Shown piece after piece: positions 55,457 through 63,632 of a stretch of 64,000 bases of DNA; the stretch's first letter is position 1, and the number at the start of each line of letters is the position of its first letter. The position numbers and the translations under genes are program-made. Source of the stretch: Acidovorax sp. FJL06 (lineage in GTDB: Bacteria > Pseudomonadota > Gammaproteobacteria > Burkholderiales > Burkholderiaceae_C); contig NZ_QAJR01000011.1 in the NCBI RefSeq assembly GCF_003852545.1, forward strand, positions 63,014-127,013. Direction: 5' to 3'. The notes beneath the pieces were generated by a model. The model ran no database searches and was not told where the DNA came from. It saw nothing but the letters and a program-made list of their open reading frames with translations.

Positions 55457-56221
55457 ATGCATTCCATGGATTCCGTGCTGTGGATCGTGGCCGTGGGCGC
55501 CGTGGCCGCAGGCTTTGTGCAGGGCCTCTCGGGCTTTGGCTTTGGCATGGTTGCCATGTCGTTCTGGGCCTGGAGCCTGGAGCCGCGCCTGGGCGCCGTG
55601 CTCACGGTGTGCGGCGCGCTCACGGGCCAACTGGTGGCGGCGGCCACCGTGCGCCGGGGCTTTGACCGCGTGCGCCTGCTGCCCTTTGTGCTGGGCGGCC
55701 TGGCAGGCATCCCCCTGGGCGTGGCCGTGCTGCCCCGTTTGGACATGGACGCCTTCAAGCTCATCCTGGGCACCCTGCTGGTGCTGTGGTGCCCGGCCAT
55801 GCTGCTGGCCAAGCAACTGCCCCGCATCACCCGGGGCGGCCGCGTGGCCGATGCGCTGGTGGGTTTGGCCGGCGGCGTGATGGGCGGCCTGGGCGGCTTC
55901 ACCGGCGTGCTGCCCACCCTGTGGTGCACGCTGCGCGGGCTCGACAAGGACGTGCAGCGCGCCGTCATCCAGAACTTCAACCTGGCCATGCTGCTGGTGA
56001 CCTTCGTCACCTACCTCGTCACCGGCCTGCTCACCCGCGAGGCCCTGCCCCTGCTGGCCATCGTCGTGCCGGCCATGCTCGTGCCCACGCTGCTGGGCAC
56101 CCGGCTGTACCACGGCATCAGCGAGGCGCGCTTCCGGCAGATCGTGTTGGGGATGCTGACGCTGTCGGGGGTGGCGATGCTGGTGGTGGGGTTGCCGAGG
56201 GTGCTGGCGCGGGTGGGGTGA
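55457..56221 (+). CDS. TauE/SafE family anion exporter
   Basis: The product has 254 residues and about eight helices. The first repeat reads AGFVQGLSGFGFGMVAMSFW and the second repeat GVMGGLGGFTGVLPTLWCTL, the paired glycine-rich motifs of the family. It is likely to move sulfite, an organosulfonate or another small anion across the inner membrane. It starts eight bases after the PPOX stop, so those two genes are one unit; ATG 55466 is an alternative start. Confidence 0.9.
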   Translation: MHSMDSVLWIVAVGAVAAGFVQGLSGFGFGMVAMSFWAWSLEPRLGAVLTVCGALTGQLVAAATVRRGFDRVRLLPFVLGGLAGIPLGVAVLPRLDMDAFKLILGTLLVLWCPAMLLAKQLPRITRGGRVADALVGLAGGVMGGLGGFTGVLPTLWCTLRGLDKDVQRAVIQNFNLAMLLVTFVTYLVTGLLTREALPLLAIVVPAMLVPTLLGTRLYHGISEARFRQIVLGMLTLSGVAMLVVGLPRVLARVG

Positions 56222-56272
56222 CCGGTAAGCTCGGCGGTAGCTTATGGCAACACGTTCGTACATACTGCCTTC

Positions 56273-56306
56273 TGCCCAACTCGCCAGTAGGTGGGCATCG
56301 GTTTTG
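56273..56306 (+). terminator. Weak terminator candidate after the TauE gene
   Basis: TGCCCA, a 13-base loop, TGGGCA, then TCGGTTTTG. The stem is six pairs and the T-run only four. It marks the left border of the low-GC island. Confidence 0.4.
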
Positions 56307-56330
56307 TAAACCTCCGCCCAGGTACTCTGA

Positions 56331-57422
56331 CTATGCGACGCGTTTTGTGGCCTCAATCAGCGCGTCCGAAAGACTGTAGATCTCATCTAGGCTGGAGATC
56401 GGGTACCGCGTCTCTTTTTTGTCTGCGTCAAGGATGCCTATGTATTTCTGAGCCCTGTTGAAGTGCAGGCGGCAAATGGGCTTTCTGTTGTTATCGTCCA
56501 GCAGAATTCCAAAGTAGCTCTGCGTGTCCCGATGCCCGATGCGGTTGGATTCCACTGCGGTGCGAACAATTGATTTCACGACAAAGAAGCCTTCCAGTTC
56601 TTCTTCTGTGGTCACAATTCTCAACTCGTCATCTGGCACCAGAGGTTCGTTTGGTGAAGAGGGTTCCGGTGGTGAGGAATTGAATGCAAGAGACATGTTT
56701 GCACTAACACCGGTGATCGCCGACTTTAGACGGTCGTTTACAAGATCTCCGGTGAATTGAGCAATTGCTTTGCTGAGCAGAGGTTGAAATTGCTCTCGAA
56801 CTTTTGCTGTGATCACGCCATCGTAGACACGTGTGGTAAAAAACCGTAAGAACTCATCTCCTGGCGCCGCAAACTGAGCGGTAATCTCTCGTTTAATCTG
56901 ACCGATGTACTTCAGTTCACCTGCGGCGCTGATGATGGATTCCACATCAAATGTGGACTTGGTGAGTTTGGCCAACTCTGGAACGGAGTGTTCATCGACA
57001 TCCAGCAAATCGAGTTCCAAGAAGGGCTTCTCATCCATCTTGTTTGGTGCATCCAAGTCGGTGAAAAACTTGTAGACCCGACCGTTGGTCAGGATTGAAA
57101 TACGTGCCGTTGTGACATGGAAGTACCTAAACAGCTGACTGGCATGGTTTACATTGAGTGGCTCACCAATTTTTTTGCATTCAATGAGCATCTGGATCTG
57201 GCCATCTTTCAAGATTGCATAGTCAATCTTTTCGCCTTTTTTTGTGCCCACATCACAGATGAATTCAGGCACAACCTCCGTGGGGTCAAAAACGTCGTAT
57301 CCAAGGACGTTCTTGATGAATGGCATCACGAATGCATTTTTTGTTGCCTCCTCCGTAGCAATTGACGAGGCTTGCTGACGGATCTTCGCGGCAAGTGCAT
57401 TCAGGCTTTCCAGATACTCCAT
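56331..57422 (-). CDS. Orphan type I restriction R-subunit N-domain nuclease (HsdR_N-like)
   Basis: The product has 363 residues. The N-terminal PD-(D/E)xK nuclease has a helical head (ATKNAFVMPFIKNVLGYDVF), then EFICDVGTKKGEKIDYAILK (Asp67) and MLIECKK (Glu81, Lys83). No helicase motor follows. Instead there is a middle region of unknown fold, a Ser/Pro/Glu hinge (about 255-275) and a C-terminal domain (YFGILLDDNNRKPICRLHFN). AAAGGAGG gives a strong start. No methylase or specificity gene is near. One sampled 60-base line is about 47% G+C, far below its neighbours, so it was probably acquired. It could cut foreign DNA or act on nucleic acid after another trigger. Confidence 0.8.
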   Translation of the reverse strand: MEYLESLNALAAKIRQQASSIATEEATKNAFVMPFIKNVLGYDVFDPTEVVPEFICDVGTKKGEKIDYAILKDGQIQMLIECKKIGEPLNVNHASQLFRYFHVTTARISILTNGRVYKFFTDLDAPNKMDEKPFLELDLLDVDEHSVPELAKLTKSTFDVESIISAAGELKYIGQIKREITAQFAAPGDEFLRFFTTRVYDGVITAKVREQFQPLLSKAIAQFTGDLVNDRLKSAITGVSANMSLAFNSSPPEPSSPNEPLVPDDELRIVTTEEELEGFFVVKSIVRTAVESNRIGHRDTQSYFGILLDDNNRKPICRLHFNRAQKYIGILDADKKETRYPISSLDEIYSLSDALIEATKRVA

Positions 57423-57532
57423 GTTTCCTCCTTTGGTTCGAGGGAGTCATGCTATCCGAACTCATTCCAAATCACGCGTAAAAGATCGCGCTACTGAAGT
57501 AGCTGCTGATTGCTCATGTTTTTATGGCTTCT

Positions 57533-57619
57533 ACCTAACATTGCGGTCAAAGTCGCTCCAGCCTTCGGCCTCCGCTGGACGTCCTGCAAGCGGGCCGCCC
57601 TTTACCTAAAACGTTCGGC
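57533..57619 (+). repeat. attC-like integron recombination site
   Basis: This is an 87-base imperfect palindrome. Its left end ACCTAAC fits RYYYAAC. Its right end GTTCGGC fits GTTRRRY except for one base. A central hairpin TCCAGC...GCTGGA has the loop CTTCGGCCTCC, and TTTACCTAAAAC precedes the right core, a form I associate with integron cassette sites of related bacteria. The next gene starts 30 bases after it, as cassette genes usually do. No integrase gene is in the window. Confidence 0.5.
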
Positions 57620-57649
57620 CCCTCACCAATGAAGTACTGAGCACTCCCC

Positions 57650-58069
57650 ATGACCACCGCCAAGTTCAGCGACATCCTGGATGGCTACGAGTTCTGTACG
57701 GTGGGAGATTTGCTGGATACACAGGCCTTTGTCAGTCTGGAGAGTGGCACCGTGCACATCGTTTCTGGCGACATGGAGCTAGACGAGGAGGCGCCGCCCG
57801 AGGACATTGAAACCGGCCCTTACTTGGCGCTACCGGGCAAAAGTGAGCTGGGCCTGGGGTGGGCCTTGGCCATCGAGTTCTCAGAGCAGGCCATTGCGGC
57901 CGATGCGTCAAGCGTTCGTGATTTCTTTCGCCGGCGTGGTGCGTACCACCGTTTCAAGGAGTTTCTTGAGCGCAGAGGCCAATTGGATGCGTGGTTTGAA
58001 TTTGAGCGGTCTGCCGTGGAGTCTCGCCTTCGCCAATGGTGTGCGGACCATGGCATTGAACTGGTGTAG
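57650..58069 (+). CDS. UPF0158 family protein
   Basis: This 139-residue acidic cytoplasmic protein has the family pattern of a small helical head (KFSDILDGYEF), an acidic strand region (GDMELDEEAPPEDIETGPYL), and a helical tail (RDFFRRRGAYHRFKEFLERR; WCADHGIELV). The function is unknown. The family is frequently carried on gene cassettes, which fits the attC-like site 30 bases upstream. It is divergent from the orphan nuclease. Confidence 0.8.
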   Translation: MTTAKFSDILDGYEFCTVGDLLDTQAFVSLESGTVHIVSGDMELDEEAPPEDIETGPYLALPGKSELGLGWALAIEFSEQAIAADASSVRDFFRRRGAYHRFKEFLERRGQLDAWFEFERSAVESRLRQWCADHGIELV

Positions 58070-58171
58070 CCATCCAAACCCTGCCGTAGCCAGCGCCAGC
58101 ACCTGACCTGCGTTGCAGAGGCCTGGAGGGTGTTTTTGCTTGATTCCTCACAGCAACAAAGCGGGGGCTAA

Positions 58172-58516
58172 ATGGAATTTGAATATGTCACCGATGCCGT
58201 GCCCTGGCCGAAGCTCCGTTGTGCGAAATGCGGAAAGCCAGTCCGCCAAATGCGCGAAGAGTTGACGCCATCGCAAAGTTTGGCCGTTTTTTTATGTGGC
58301 GAGCCGCTCGCGTGGCTCGTTGTGGGTTTGGGGTCCGTTGTCGGCTTTGTTGCTGAGGCTGTCGCTGTCTTGTTGGTGGCTTGGGCCATCGCCGTTCCTG
58401 CAGGTCTTGCATGGCTTTACATGTCGCGCCTTCGTCGCGCATCTTTTCTCTGCCAGAGCTGTGGGCACATTAGTGGATATGCCGCAGCGAGGAGATCCGC
58501 CCGGGCCGCGCAATGA
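58172..58516 (+). CDS. Small zinc-ribbon-like membrane protein
   Basis: The product has 114 residues. Cys pairs CAKCGK (near 17-20) and CQSCGH (near 95-98) could bind one zinc together, and between them lie two hydrophobic helices (AVFLCGEPLAWLVVGLGSVV; VAEAVAVLLVAWAIAVPAGLAWLYM). So both Cys pairs would be on the same, cytoplasmic side. No family name recognised. It is the last gene before ordinary chromosomal genes resume, 102 bases after UPF0158. No good ribosome site is seen (GGGGGC at 58162). Confidence 0.6.
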   Translation: MEFEYVTDAVPWPKLRCAKCGKPVRQMREELTPSQSLAVFLCGEPLAWLVVGLGSVVGFVAEAVAVLLVAWAIAVPAGLAWLYMSRLRRASFLCQSCGHISGYAAARRSARAAQ

Positions 58517-58624
58517 CGGCGGAGGCCCTAACATGCCATCCGGCACACGCACCGCTGCACGCAGGCGTGGCCGCCGCAACATGCTGTGCAATGCGGCTGC
58601 GGCTTTCATCCACCGAGGAGACTC

Positions 58625-59062
58625 ATGACAACACACAACAAAACTCTGACCCGTACTGCGGGCGCGGCCATCGCTCTGGCCCTGGCTGCCACACCGGCGC
58701 TGGCCGACGTGTTCACCAAGGAAGAGCTGATCAAAGCCAACAAGGAAGCCGCAGGCGGGGGCAAGGGCACGCTGATCGGCGAGTACGCCTTCACACGCGA
58801 CAAGGCGCTCAAGGACCACGCCATCAAGGAGATCAGCTGGCTTACGCTGCAGTCCGGCGACTCGATCGGTTTTCATAAGCACACGACCAATGAGGACACC
58901 TACATCATCATCTCGGGCCGAGGCATCTTCCGCGACAAGGATGGCAAGGATGTGCCGGTGAAGCCGGGCGATGTGACCATCGTGCGCAAGGGCGAATCCC
59001 ATGGCCTGACCAACACGGGCACCGAGCCGCTGGTGTTTGTGGATGTGATCGCCGAGCAGTAA
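58625..59062 (+). CDS. Secreted cupin-domain protein
   Basis: The product has 145 residues. The signal peptide (AGAAIALALAATPALA, cut before Asp28 or so) is followed by a single cupin with the metal site in SIGFHKHTTNEDTYIIISGR (two His, one Glu) and a second motif GESHGLTNTGTEPLVFVDVI. It would sit in the periplasm and bind a metal, perhaps with a small enzymatic or sugar/ligand-binding role. GAGGAGAC precedes ATG. A repeat copy follows its stop. Confidence 0.85.
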   Translation: MTTHNKTLTRTAGAAIALALAATPALADVFTKEELIKANKEAAGGGKGTLIGEYAFTRDKALKDHAIKEISWLTLQSGDSIGFHKHTTNEDTYIIISGRGIFRDKDGKDVPVKPGDVTIVRKGESHGLTNTGTEPLVFVDVIAEQ

Positions 59063-59126
59063 TTTTTTCAGAGGCTGGCGCTTGGTGGGAAAGCGCTAGC
59101 TGCTATGAAAAGAGAAGCATTTTTGG
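59063..59126 (-). repeat. Palindromic intergenic repeat, copy I
   Basis: TTTTTTCAGAGGCTGGCGCT, a loop GGTGGGA, then AAGCGCTAGCTGCTATGAAA and GCATTTTT. The stem is good on one side. It lies between the convergent cupin and phoD genes. Confidence 0.75.
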
Positions 59127-59135
59127 CGTGGGCCC

Positions 59136-60719
59136 TCAGGCGAACACCGGCCCCGGGCGGCCATCCTGCACCACAAAGCGGGCCAGGGTGCTTGCGCCGC
59201 TGTCCGCGCGCATCGGGTCGTCGAGCACGCGCAGGGTGGTGGTCCACTGCCGGGGCGTGATGTCGGCCAGGCCATAGCCGCGCAGGTCACAGCGGGCCAG
59301 CAGCACATGGGGGTTGTGGCGCACCACGGCGTCCACCTTGTCTTGTGTGGTGCCTGAGCGCGAGCTGATGGAGGTGCCGCAGAACTCGCTGGCGATGGCG
59401 GGCGAGTCGGGGCGATTGGCATCGGCCTGAACGCGGCACACATAGTTCTGGTGGATGTCACCGCCCAGCAGCACGGTGTTGCGCGGCGCGTTGCGGGCCA
59501 CGGCCTGCAGCAGGCGGGCGCGGGCGGCGGGGTAGCCGTCCCAGTTGTCGGTGGTGACCGTGCCCGAGGGGTAATGGCGGGGCGAGAACAGGGTCTGCTG
59601 TGCGATCACGCTCCAGCGGGTCGTGTCTTGCGCGGCGGCATCGGCAGCCAGGCCGGTGTCGAGCCACTGCTCCTGCGCGGTGCCCAGCAGGGTGCGCGCG
59701 GGGTCGGCCAGGTCGGCGCAGTGGCTGCCGCGCACGGCCCCGGCGCTGGTGGATTCGGGCGAGCGGCAGGCCTGCCAGCTGCGGTATTGGCGGCTGTCAA
59801 GCAGGTGGATGTGCGCGAGCCGGCCCCAGCGCAGGCGGCGGTAGACCTGCAGCGCGTCCCACCGGGTGTCGGGGAAGGGGCGGCCCAGGCTGGCGGCGCG
59901 CAGGGGCATGTTTTCGTAAAACGCCTGCCACGCGGCGCCGCGCATCGCCAGGAAATTGGCAGCATCGCCCCGGCCTGCATGCCCCGCACTGGCGGCGTAG
60001 TCGTTCTGCACCTCGTGGTCGTCCCAGGTCACGGACCAGGGACAACTGGCGTGGGCCGCTTGCAGGGCCAGGTCGCTTTTGTGCAGCGCATAGCGGTCGC
60101 GGTAATCGGCCAGGGTGGTGGCCAGGCGCAGGCTGTGGGTGCGCGCCAGGTCCGAGGTGTTCTTGGGCGTGGCGTATTCGTAGATGTAATCGCCCAGAAA
60201 CAGCACCAGGTCCGGCTGGTCGGCCACCAGGTGGCGCCACGCGGCGTAGTGGCCATGTTCCCACCGCTGGCAGGACGCGAAGGCGATGCGCAGCGCATCC
60301 GGCAGGTCGCCCGCCGCGGGGACGGTGCGGGTGCGGCCCACGGTGCTTACGGCATCGCCCAGCATGAAGCGGTAGTGGTACCAGCGCCCTGGTGCCAGGC
60401 CGCGCAGCTCCACATGCACGCTGTGCCCCAGCTGCGGCAGCGCGGGGGCTTCGCCCTTTTGCACGATCTGCGCAAAGCGCGCGTCGTGCGCCACTTCCCA
60501 GCGCACGGTGTGGGTGGCCTGCATCTGTGCGGGCTGCGCCAGCACCAGGCGGGTCCAGAGCACCACGCCATCGGGTGTGGGGTCGCCACTGGCGATGCCC
60601 AGCGCAAAGGGGTCGCTTTGCAGCGTGGGCGGGTTGCTCCAGGCCCAGCGGGGCAGGGTGGTGGCGGTGGCGGCGAGGGCCGCATTGCGCAGAAAGCTGC
60701 GTCGTAGCTGCGGAGTCAT
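59136..60719 (-). CDS. phoD: Alkaline phosphatase D-type phosphodiesterase, Tat-exported
   Basis: The product has 527 residues. A Tat signal (LRRSFLRNAALAATATTLPR) is followed by an Ig-like head (FALGIASGDPTPDGVVLWTR) and the metallophosphatase core: RIAFASCQRWEHGHYAAW, LVLFLGDYIYEY, SVTWDDHEVQNDYAA, NTVLLGGDIHQNYV. It would need calcium and iron and releases phosphate from phosphodiesters or phosphonate-like substrates outside the inner membrane. ATG 60719 begins the Tat signal. Confidence 0.93.
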   Translation of the reverse strand: MTPQLRRSFLRNAALAATATTLPRWAWSNPPTLQSDPFALGIASGDPTPDGVVLWTRLVLAQPAQMQATHTVRWEVAHDARFAQIVQKGEAPALPQLGHSVHVELRGLAPGRWYHYRFMLGDAVSTVGRTRTVPAAGDLPDALRIAFASCQRWEHGHYAAWRHLVADQPDLVLFLGDYIYEYATPKNTSDLARTHSLRLATTLADYRDRYALHKSDLALQAAHASCPWSVTWDDHEVQNDYAASAGHAGRGDAANFLAMRGAAWQAFYENMPLRAASLGRPFPDTRWDALQVYRRLRWGRLAHIHLLDSRQYRSWQACRSPESTSAGAVRGSHCADLADPARTLLGTAQEQWLDTGLAADAAAQDTTRWSVIAQQTLFSPRHYPSGTVTTDNWDGYPAARARLLQAVARNAPRNTVLLGGDIHQNYVCRVQADANRPDSPAIASEFCGTSISSRSGTTQDKVDAVVRHNPHVLLARCDLRGYGLADITPRQWTTTLRVLDDPMRADSGASTLARFVVQDGRPGPVFA

Positions 60720-60780
60720 TGCAGGACTTTGGATTGATGCGCTGTGTTTAAAACTGGCGCGGCCCAGGCCAGCGCCGCCG

Positions 60781-60854
60781 CGCAAGGGCCGCCCCGCCGC
60801 GCTGGCGGCGTCTCCCTCTGGGGGTAAGGCGCCGAAGGCGACTCAGGGGGGAGG
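60781..60854. repeat. GC-rich intergenic repeat (GGCGCCGAAGGCGACTCAGGG type)
   Basis: CGCAAGGGCCGCCCCGCC, GTCTCCCTCTGGGGGTAAGG and CGCCGAAGGCGACTCAGGGG follow each other. The element resembles a GC-rich intergenic repeat I know from other Comamonadaceae genomes. It can form nested hairpins and fills most of the gap between the phoD and diguanylate-cyclase genes. Confidence 0.6.
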
Positions 60855-60857
60855 CAA

Positions 60858-62390
60858 TCACGCCGCCATCACCCGGTTCTTGCCCGAGCGTTTGGCGAGG
60901 TACATGGCCTGGTCGGCGCGCACGATGGCGTCGGTGCTGCTTTCGCTGTCGCCCAGCTGGGCCACGCCCGCGCTGAAGGTGATGAGGACTTTCTCGCTGC
61001 CTTGCAGGAAGAAGCGGGTGGTCAGCTCGCGCTGCAGCCGTGTCATGGCGGCCACGCCGGCTTCGACCGCTGTGTCGGGCAGCACGATGACGAATTCTTC
61101 GCCGCCATAGCGCGCCAACAGGTCCTGCGGCCGCATGACTTCGCGTGTGACCTGGGCCAGGTGCACCAGCGCCGCGTCGCCGCCCGCGTGGCCCAGGCGG
61201 TCGTTGATGGTCTTGAAGTTGTCCACGTCCAGCAGCGCCAGGCACAGCGACGAGCCCAGGCGGCGGGCGCGGGCGATCTCGCGTTCCATGGCCTCGTCCA
61301 GGCCCTTGCGGTTGAGGCTGCCGGTGAGCGGGTCGTGCCGGGCCTGGGCGCTGGCACGGTCGAGTTCTTCCTGCAGCTTGGCCACTTCGGCGCGCTTGGC
61401 TTCGGTGCGCTCGCGCAGGTCCTGCAGTTCGTCATGCGCCACGCGGCTGTCCAGCGCCATGGCGCGGGTGGCGCTCATCACCTCCTGCAGCACGGGGGCG
61501 ATGTCCTGCAGTGTGTTGGCCTTGCCGATGAGGTCGGCGCAGCGCTCCATCGTGCCCTGGTAGCTGGTGCTGGAGGCGGTGATCTTGGCCAGCCGTTCGA
61601 TGAAGGTGGCGAGCATGTCCTTCATCTGCTCTTGCGCTTCGAGCGTGCGGGCCTTGGCCTCGGTCTGCTTGAAGATCACGTCCTTGAGGCGGCGCTGCAC
61701 GTCGTCGAGCCGGCGCAGGGTGAGCGGCGGGGTCGAGGCGGTCATCAGCGCCTCGGCCTGGCCGTGCAGCCAGCGGTCGTCCACGCTGAGCACGGCGATG
61801 TTCTCGAAGATCATGTGCAGCAGCTCCAGCAGGCTGGTGCGGATGGCGGCCTGGTCTTCGGTGGCAAACGACAGCCGGTAGGTGAAGTTGCCCAGCATGA
61901 GTTGCGCCGTGGCCACGGGGGGCGCTGGCTCGCGCAGGAAGGTGATGAGCTGCTGCGCCATCTCGATCACGCGGGCGTCGTCTTCGCCCAGCGCAGGCAG
62001 GGTGTTGTCGATGAGGCGCGCCAGCGTCTCGGCCAACTCGGATGGCAGCTCGCCCAGGGCCGTGGGGGCATCGGCGGTTTCGATGGGGGTGGATGTGGTG
62101 GCGTGCAGGCCCAGGTTGGCGTAGCCCACCATCACGCTTTGCAGCGAGGTCCAGTCCTTGGTGATGATGGCCCGTTCAAATTGCGTGAGCAGGCGCTTCT
62201 GGGCCGGGGTCTGGGCGGGCAGCACCCGCTGGATGCCGCTCAGCGGCCCTTCGGGGAAGGGCTGTGGGCTGCGGGTGCCCGCAATTTCGTCGTACAGCGC
62301 CAGGTAGTGGTCGGGGGTGGGCTGCAACCGGCGCGCCGCCAGTTGTTTGAGTGTCTCGCGCGCGATCTCGGAGGGTAGTCGGTCGGCCAT
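60858..62390 (-). CDS. Cytoplasmic diguanylate cyclase with long helical sensor
   Basis: The product has 510 residues with no TM. The head (1-330) is helical and of unknown sensing type (LPSEIARETLKQLAARRLQP; YQGTMERCADLIGKANTLQD). A coiled coil (ELQDLRERTEAKRAEVAKLQ) and a GGDEF domain follow, with GGEEF at 429-433 and inhibitory site RPQD at 420-423, both intact. It makes c-di-GMP. It stands downstream of no obvious partner. It is the third cyclase of the window. Confidence 0.93.
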   Translation of the reverse strand: MADRLPSEIARETLKQLAARRLQPTPDHYLALYDEIAGTRSPQPFPEGPLSGIQRVLPAQTPAQKRLLTQFERAIITKDWTSLQSVMVGYANLGLHATTSTPIETADAPTALGELPSELAETLARLIDNTLPALGEDDARVIEMAQQLITFLREPAPPVATAQLMLGNFTYRLSFATEDQAAIRTSLLELLHMIFENIAVLSVDDRWLHGQAEALMTASTPPLTLRRLDDVQRRLKDVIFKQTEAKARTLEAQEQMKDMLATFIERLAKITASSTSYQGTMERCADLIGKANTLQDIAPVLQEVMSATRAMALDSRVAHDELQDLRERTEAKRAEVAKLQEELDRASAQARHDPLTGSLNRKGLDEAMEREIARARRLGSSLCLALLDVDNFKTINDRLGHAGGDAALVHLAQVTREVMRPQDLLARYGGEEFVIVLPDTAVEAGVAAMTRLQRELTTRFFLQGSEKVLITFSAGVAQLGDSESSTDAIVRADQAMYLAKRSGKNRVMAA

Positions 62391-62506
62391 GGGAGGGCAC
62401 CAGTGTCAGGAGGGGCGGGAAGGCGCAAGTGTGACACAGCGAACGACTTTTTTGGGCGTGCGGCGCGCGGTCTGCCGGGCGCCGCCCGCCCGGGGCAGCC
62501 GTGGGC

Positions 62507-63481
62507 TCAGTTCACCATCACGAGCTTGCCCATCACGCCGCGCGAGCCCATGTGGGCGTAGGCGGCGGGCAGCTCGGCCATGGGCATGGTGCGGTCGATC
62601 ACGGGCTTGATCTTGCCCTGGGCATACCACTGGGCCAGTTCGCCCATCATGGCCGCGTTGGCCTTGGGCTCGCGCTTGGCAAAGTCGCCCCAGAACACGC
62701 CCACGATGGACGCGCCCTTGAGCAGCGCCAGGTTGAAGGGCAGCGCGGGGATGGGGCCCGAGGCAAAGCCCACCACCAGGTAGCGGCCGCGCCAGGCGAT
62801 GGAACGGAACGCGGGCTCGGCAAAGTCGCCGCCCACGGGGTCGTAGATCACGTCGGGGCCCTTGCCATCGGTGAGCGCCTTGATGGCGTCGCGCAGGTTG
62901 TCCTTGCTGTAGTTGATGGTGGCATCGGCGCCGATGGAGGTGCACAGCGCACATTTCTCGTCGCTGGAGGCGGCGGCAATCACCCGGGCGCCCATGGCCT
63001 TGGCGATCTGGATGGCCGAGGTGCCCACGCCACCCGCAGCGCCCAGCACCAGCACCGTCTCGCCCGCCTTGAGCTGGGCGCGGTCCACCAGCGCGTGGTA
63101 AGACGTGGCGTAGATCATGATGAAGGCGGCGGCATCCACATGCGAGAAGCCGTCGGGCAGGGGCATGCACAGCGCGGCGGGTGCAATGGTGTGCGTGCCG
63201 AAGCCGCCCGTGCCCGACAGGCAGGCCACGTTCTGGCCGGCCTTGAGGTGCGTGACGCCATCGCCCACGGCGGCCACCACGCCCGCGTATTCGGAGCCGG
63301 GCACAAAGGGCAGCGGCGGCTTCATCTGGTACTTGTTCTGCACGATGAGCAGGTCGGGGAAGTTCAGGCTGGCGGCCTTGATCTCGATGAGCACCTCGCC
63401 CGCCTTGGGGGCCGGCGTGGGCAGTTCGGTCCAGGTCAGGGCGTCAACGCCGACGGGGTTGGTGCAAAGCCAAGCGTGCAT
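62507..63481 (-). CDS. qor: NADPH:quinone oxidoreductase (zinc-free MDR family)
   Basis: The product has 324 residues. The GroES-like head is LNFPDLLIVQNKYQMKPPLP, FVPGSEYAGVVAAVGDGV; the nucleotide-binding fold is ETVLVLGAAGGVGTSAIQIA with YDPVGGDFAEPAFRSIAW. No zinc-binding cysteines are at the usual alcohol-dehydrogenase places. It would reduce quinones or unsaturated carbonyls with NADPH. It is divergent from surE. Confidence 0.92.
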   Translation of the reverse strand: MHAWLCTNPVGVDALTWTELPTPAPKAGEVLIEIKAASLNFPDLLIVQNKYQMKPPLPFVPGSEYAGVVAAVGDGVTHLKAGQNVACLSGTGGFGTHTIAPAALCMPLPDGFSHVDAAAFIMIYATSYHALVDRAQLKAGETVLVLGAAGGVGTSAIQIAKAMGARVIAAASSDEKCALCTSIGADATINYSKDNLRDAIKALTDGKGPDVIYDPVGGDFAEPAFRSIAWRGRYLVVGFASGPIPALPFNLALLKGASIVGVFWGDFAKREPKANAAMMGELAQWYAQGKIKPVIDRTMPMAELPAAYAHMGSRGVMGKLVMVN

Positions 63482-63632
63482 GGGATAGGTCTCCTGTCAA
63501 TGTTGGGGCGCATGATAGGCCGGGGTGCCCAGGGCCTGTTGTCCCACGAGCGACGGGCCTGGTGCGCGCCGTGCCCCGGCAGCGCGCGCAGGGGCGCCCC
63601 ACCTACAATCCGTTGCAACCTCTGCTGCAACC

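Noticed and set aside
56222-56330. A second attC site at the left border of the island
   Set aside because: GCCCAAC fits one end, but no matching GTTRRRY end or central stem follows; it is better read as a weak terminator.
58070-58171. attC site after the UPF0158 gene
   Set aside because: No RYYYAAC/GTTRRRY pair and no long palindrome between it and the zinc-ribbon gene.
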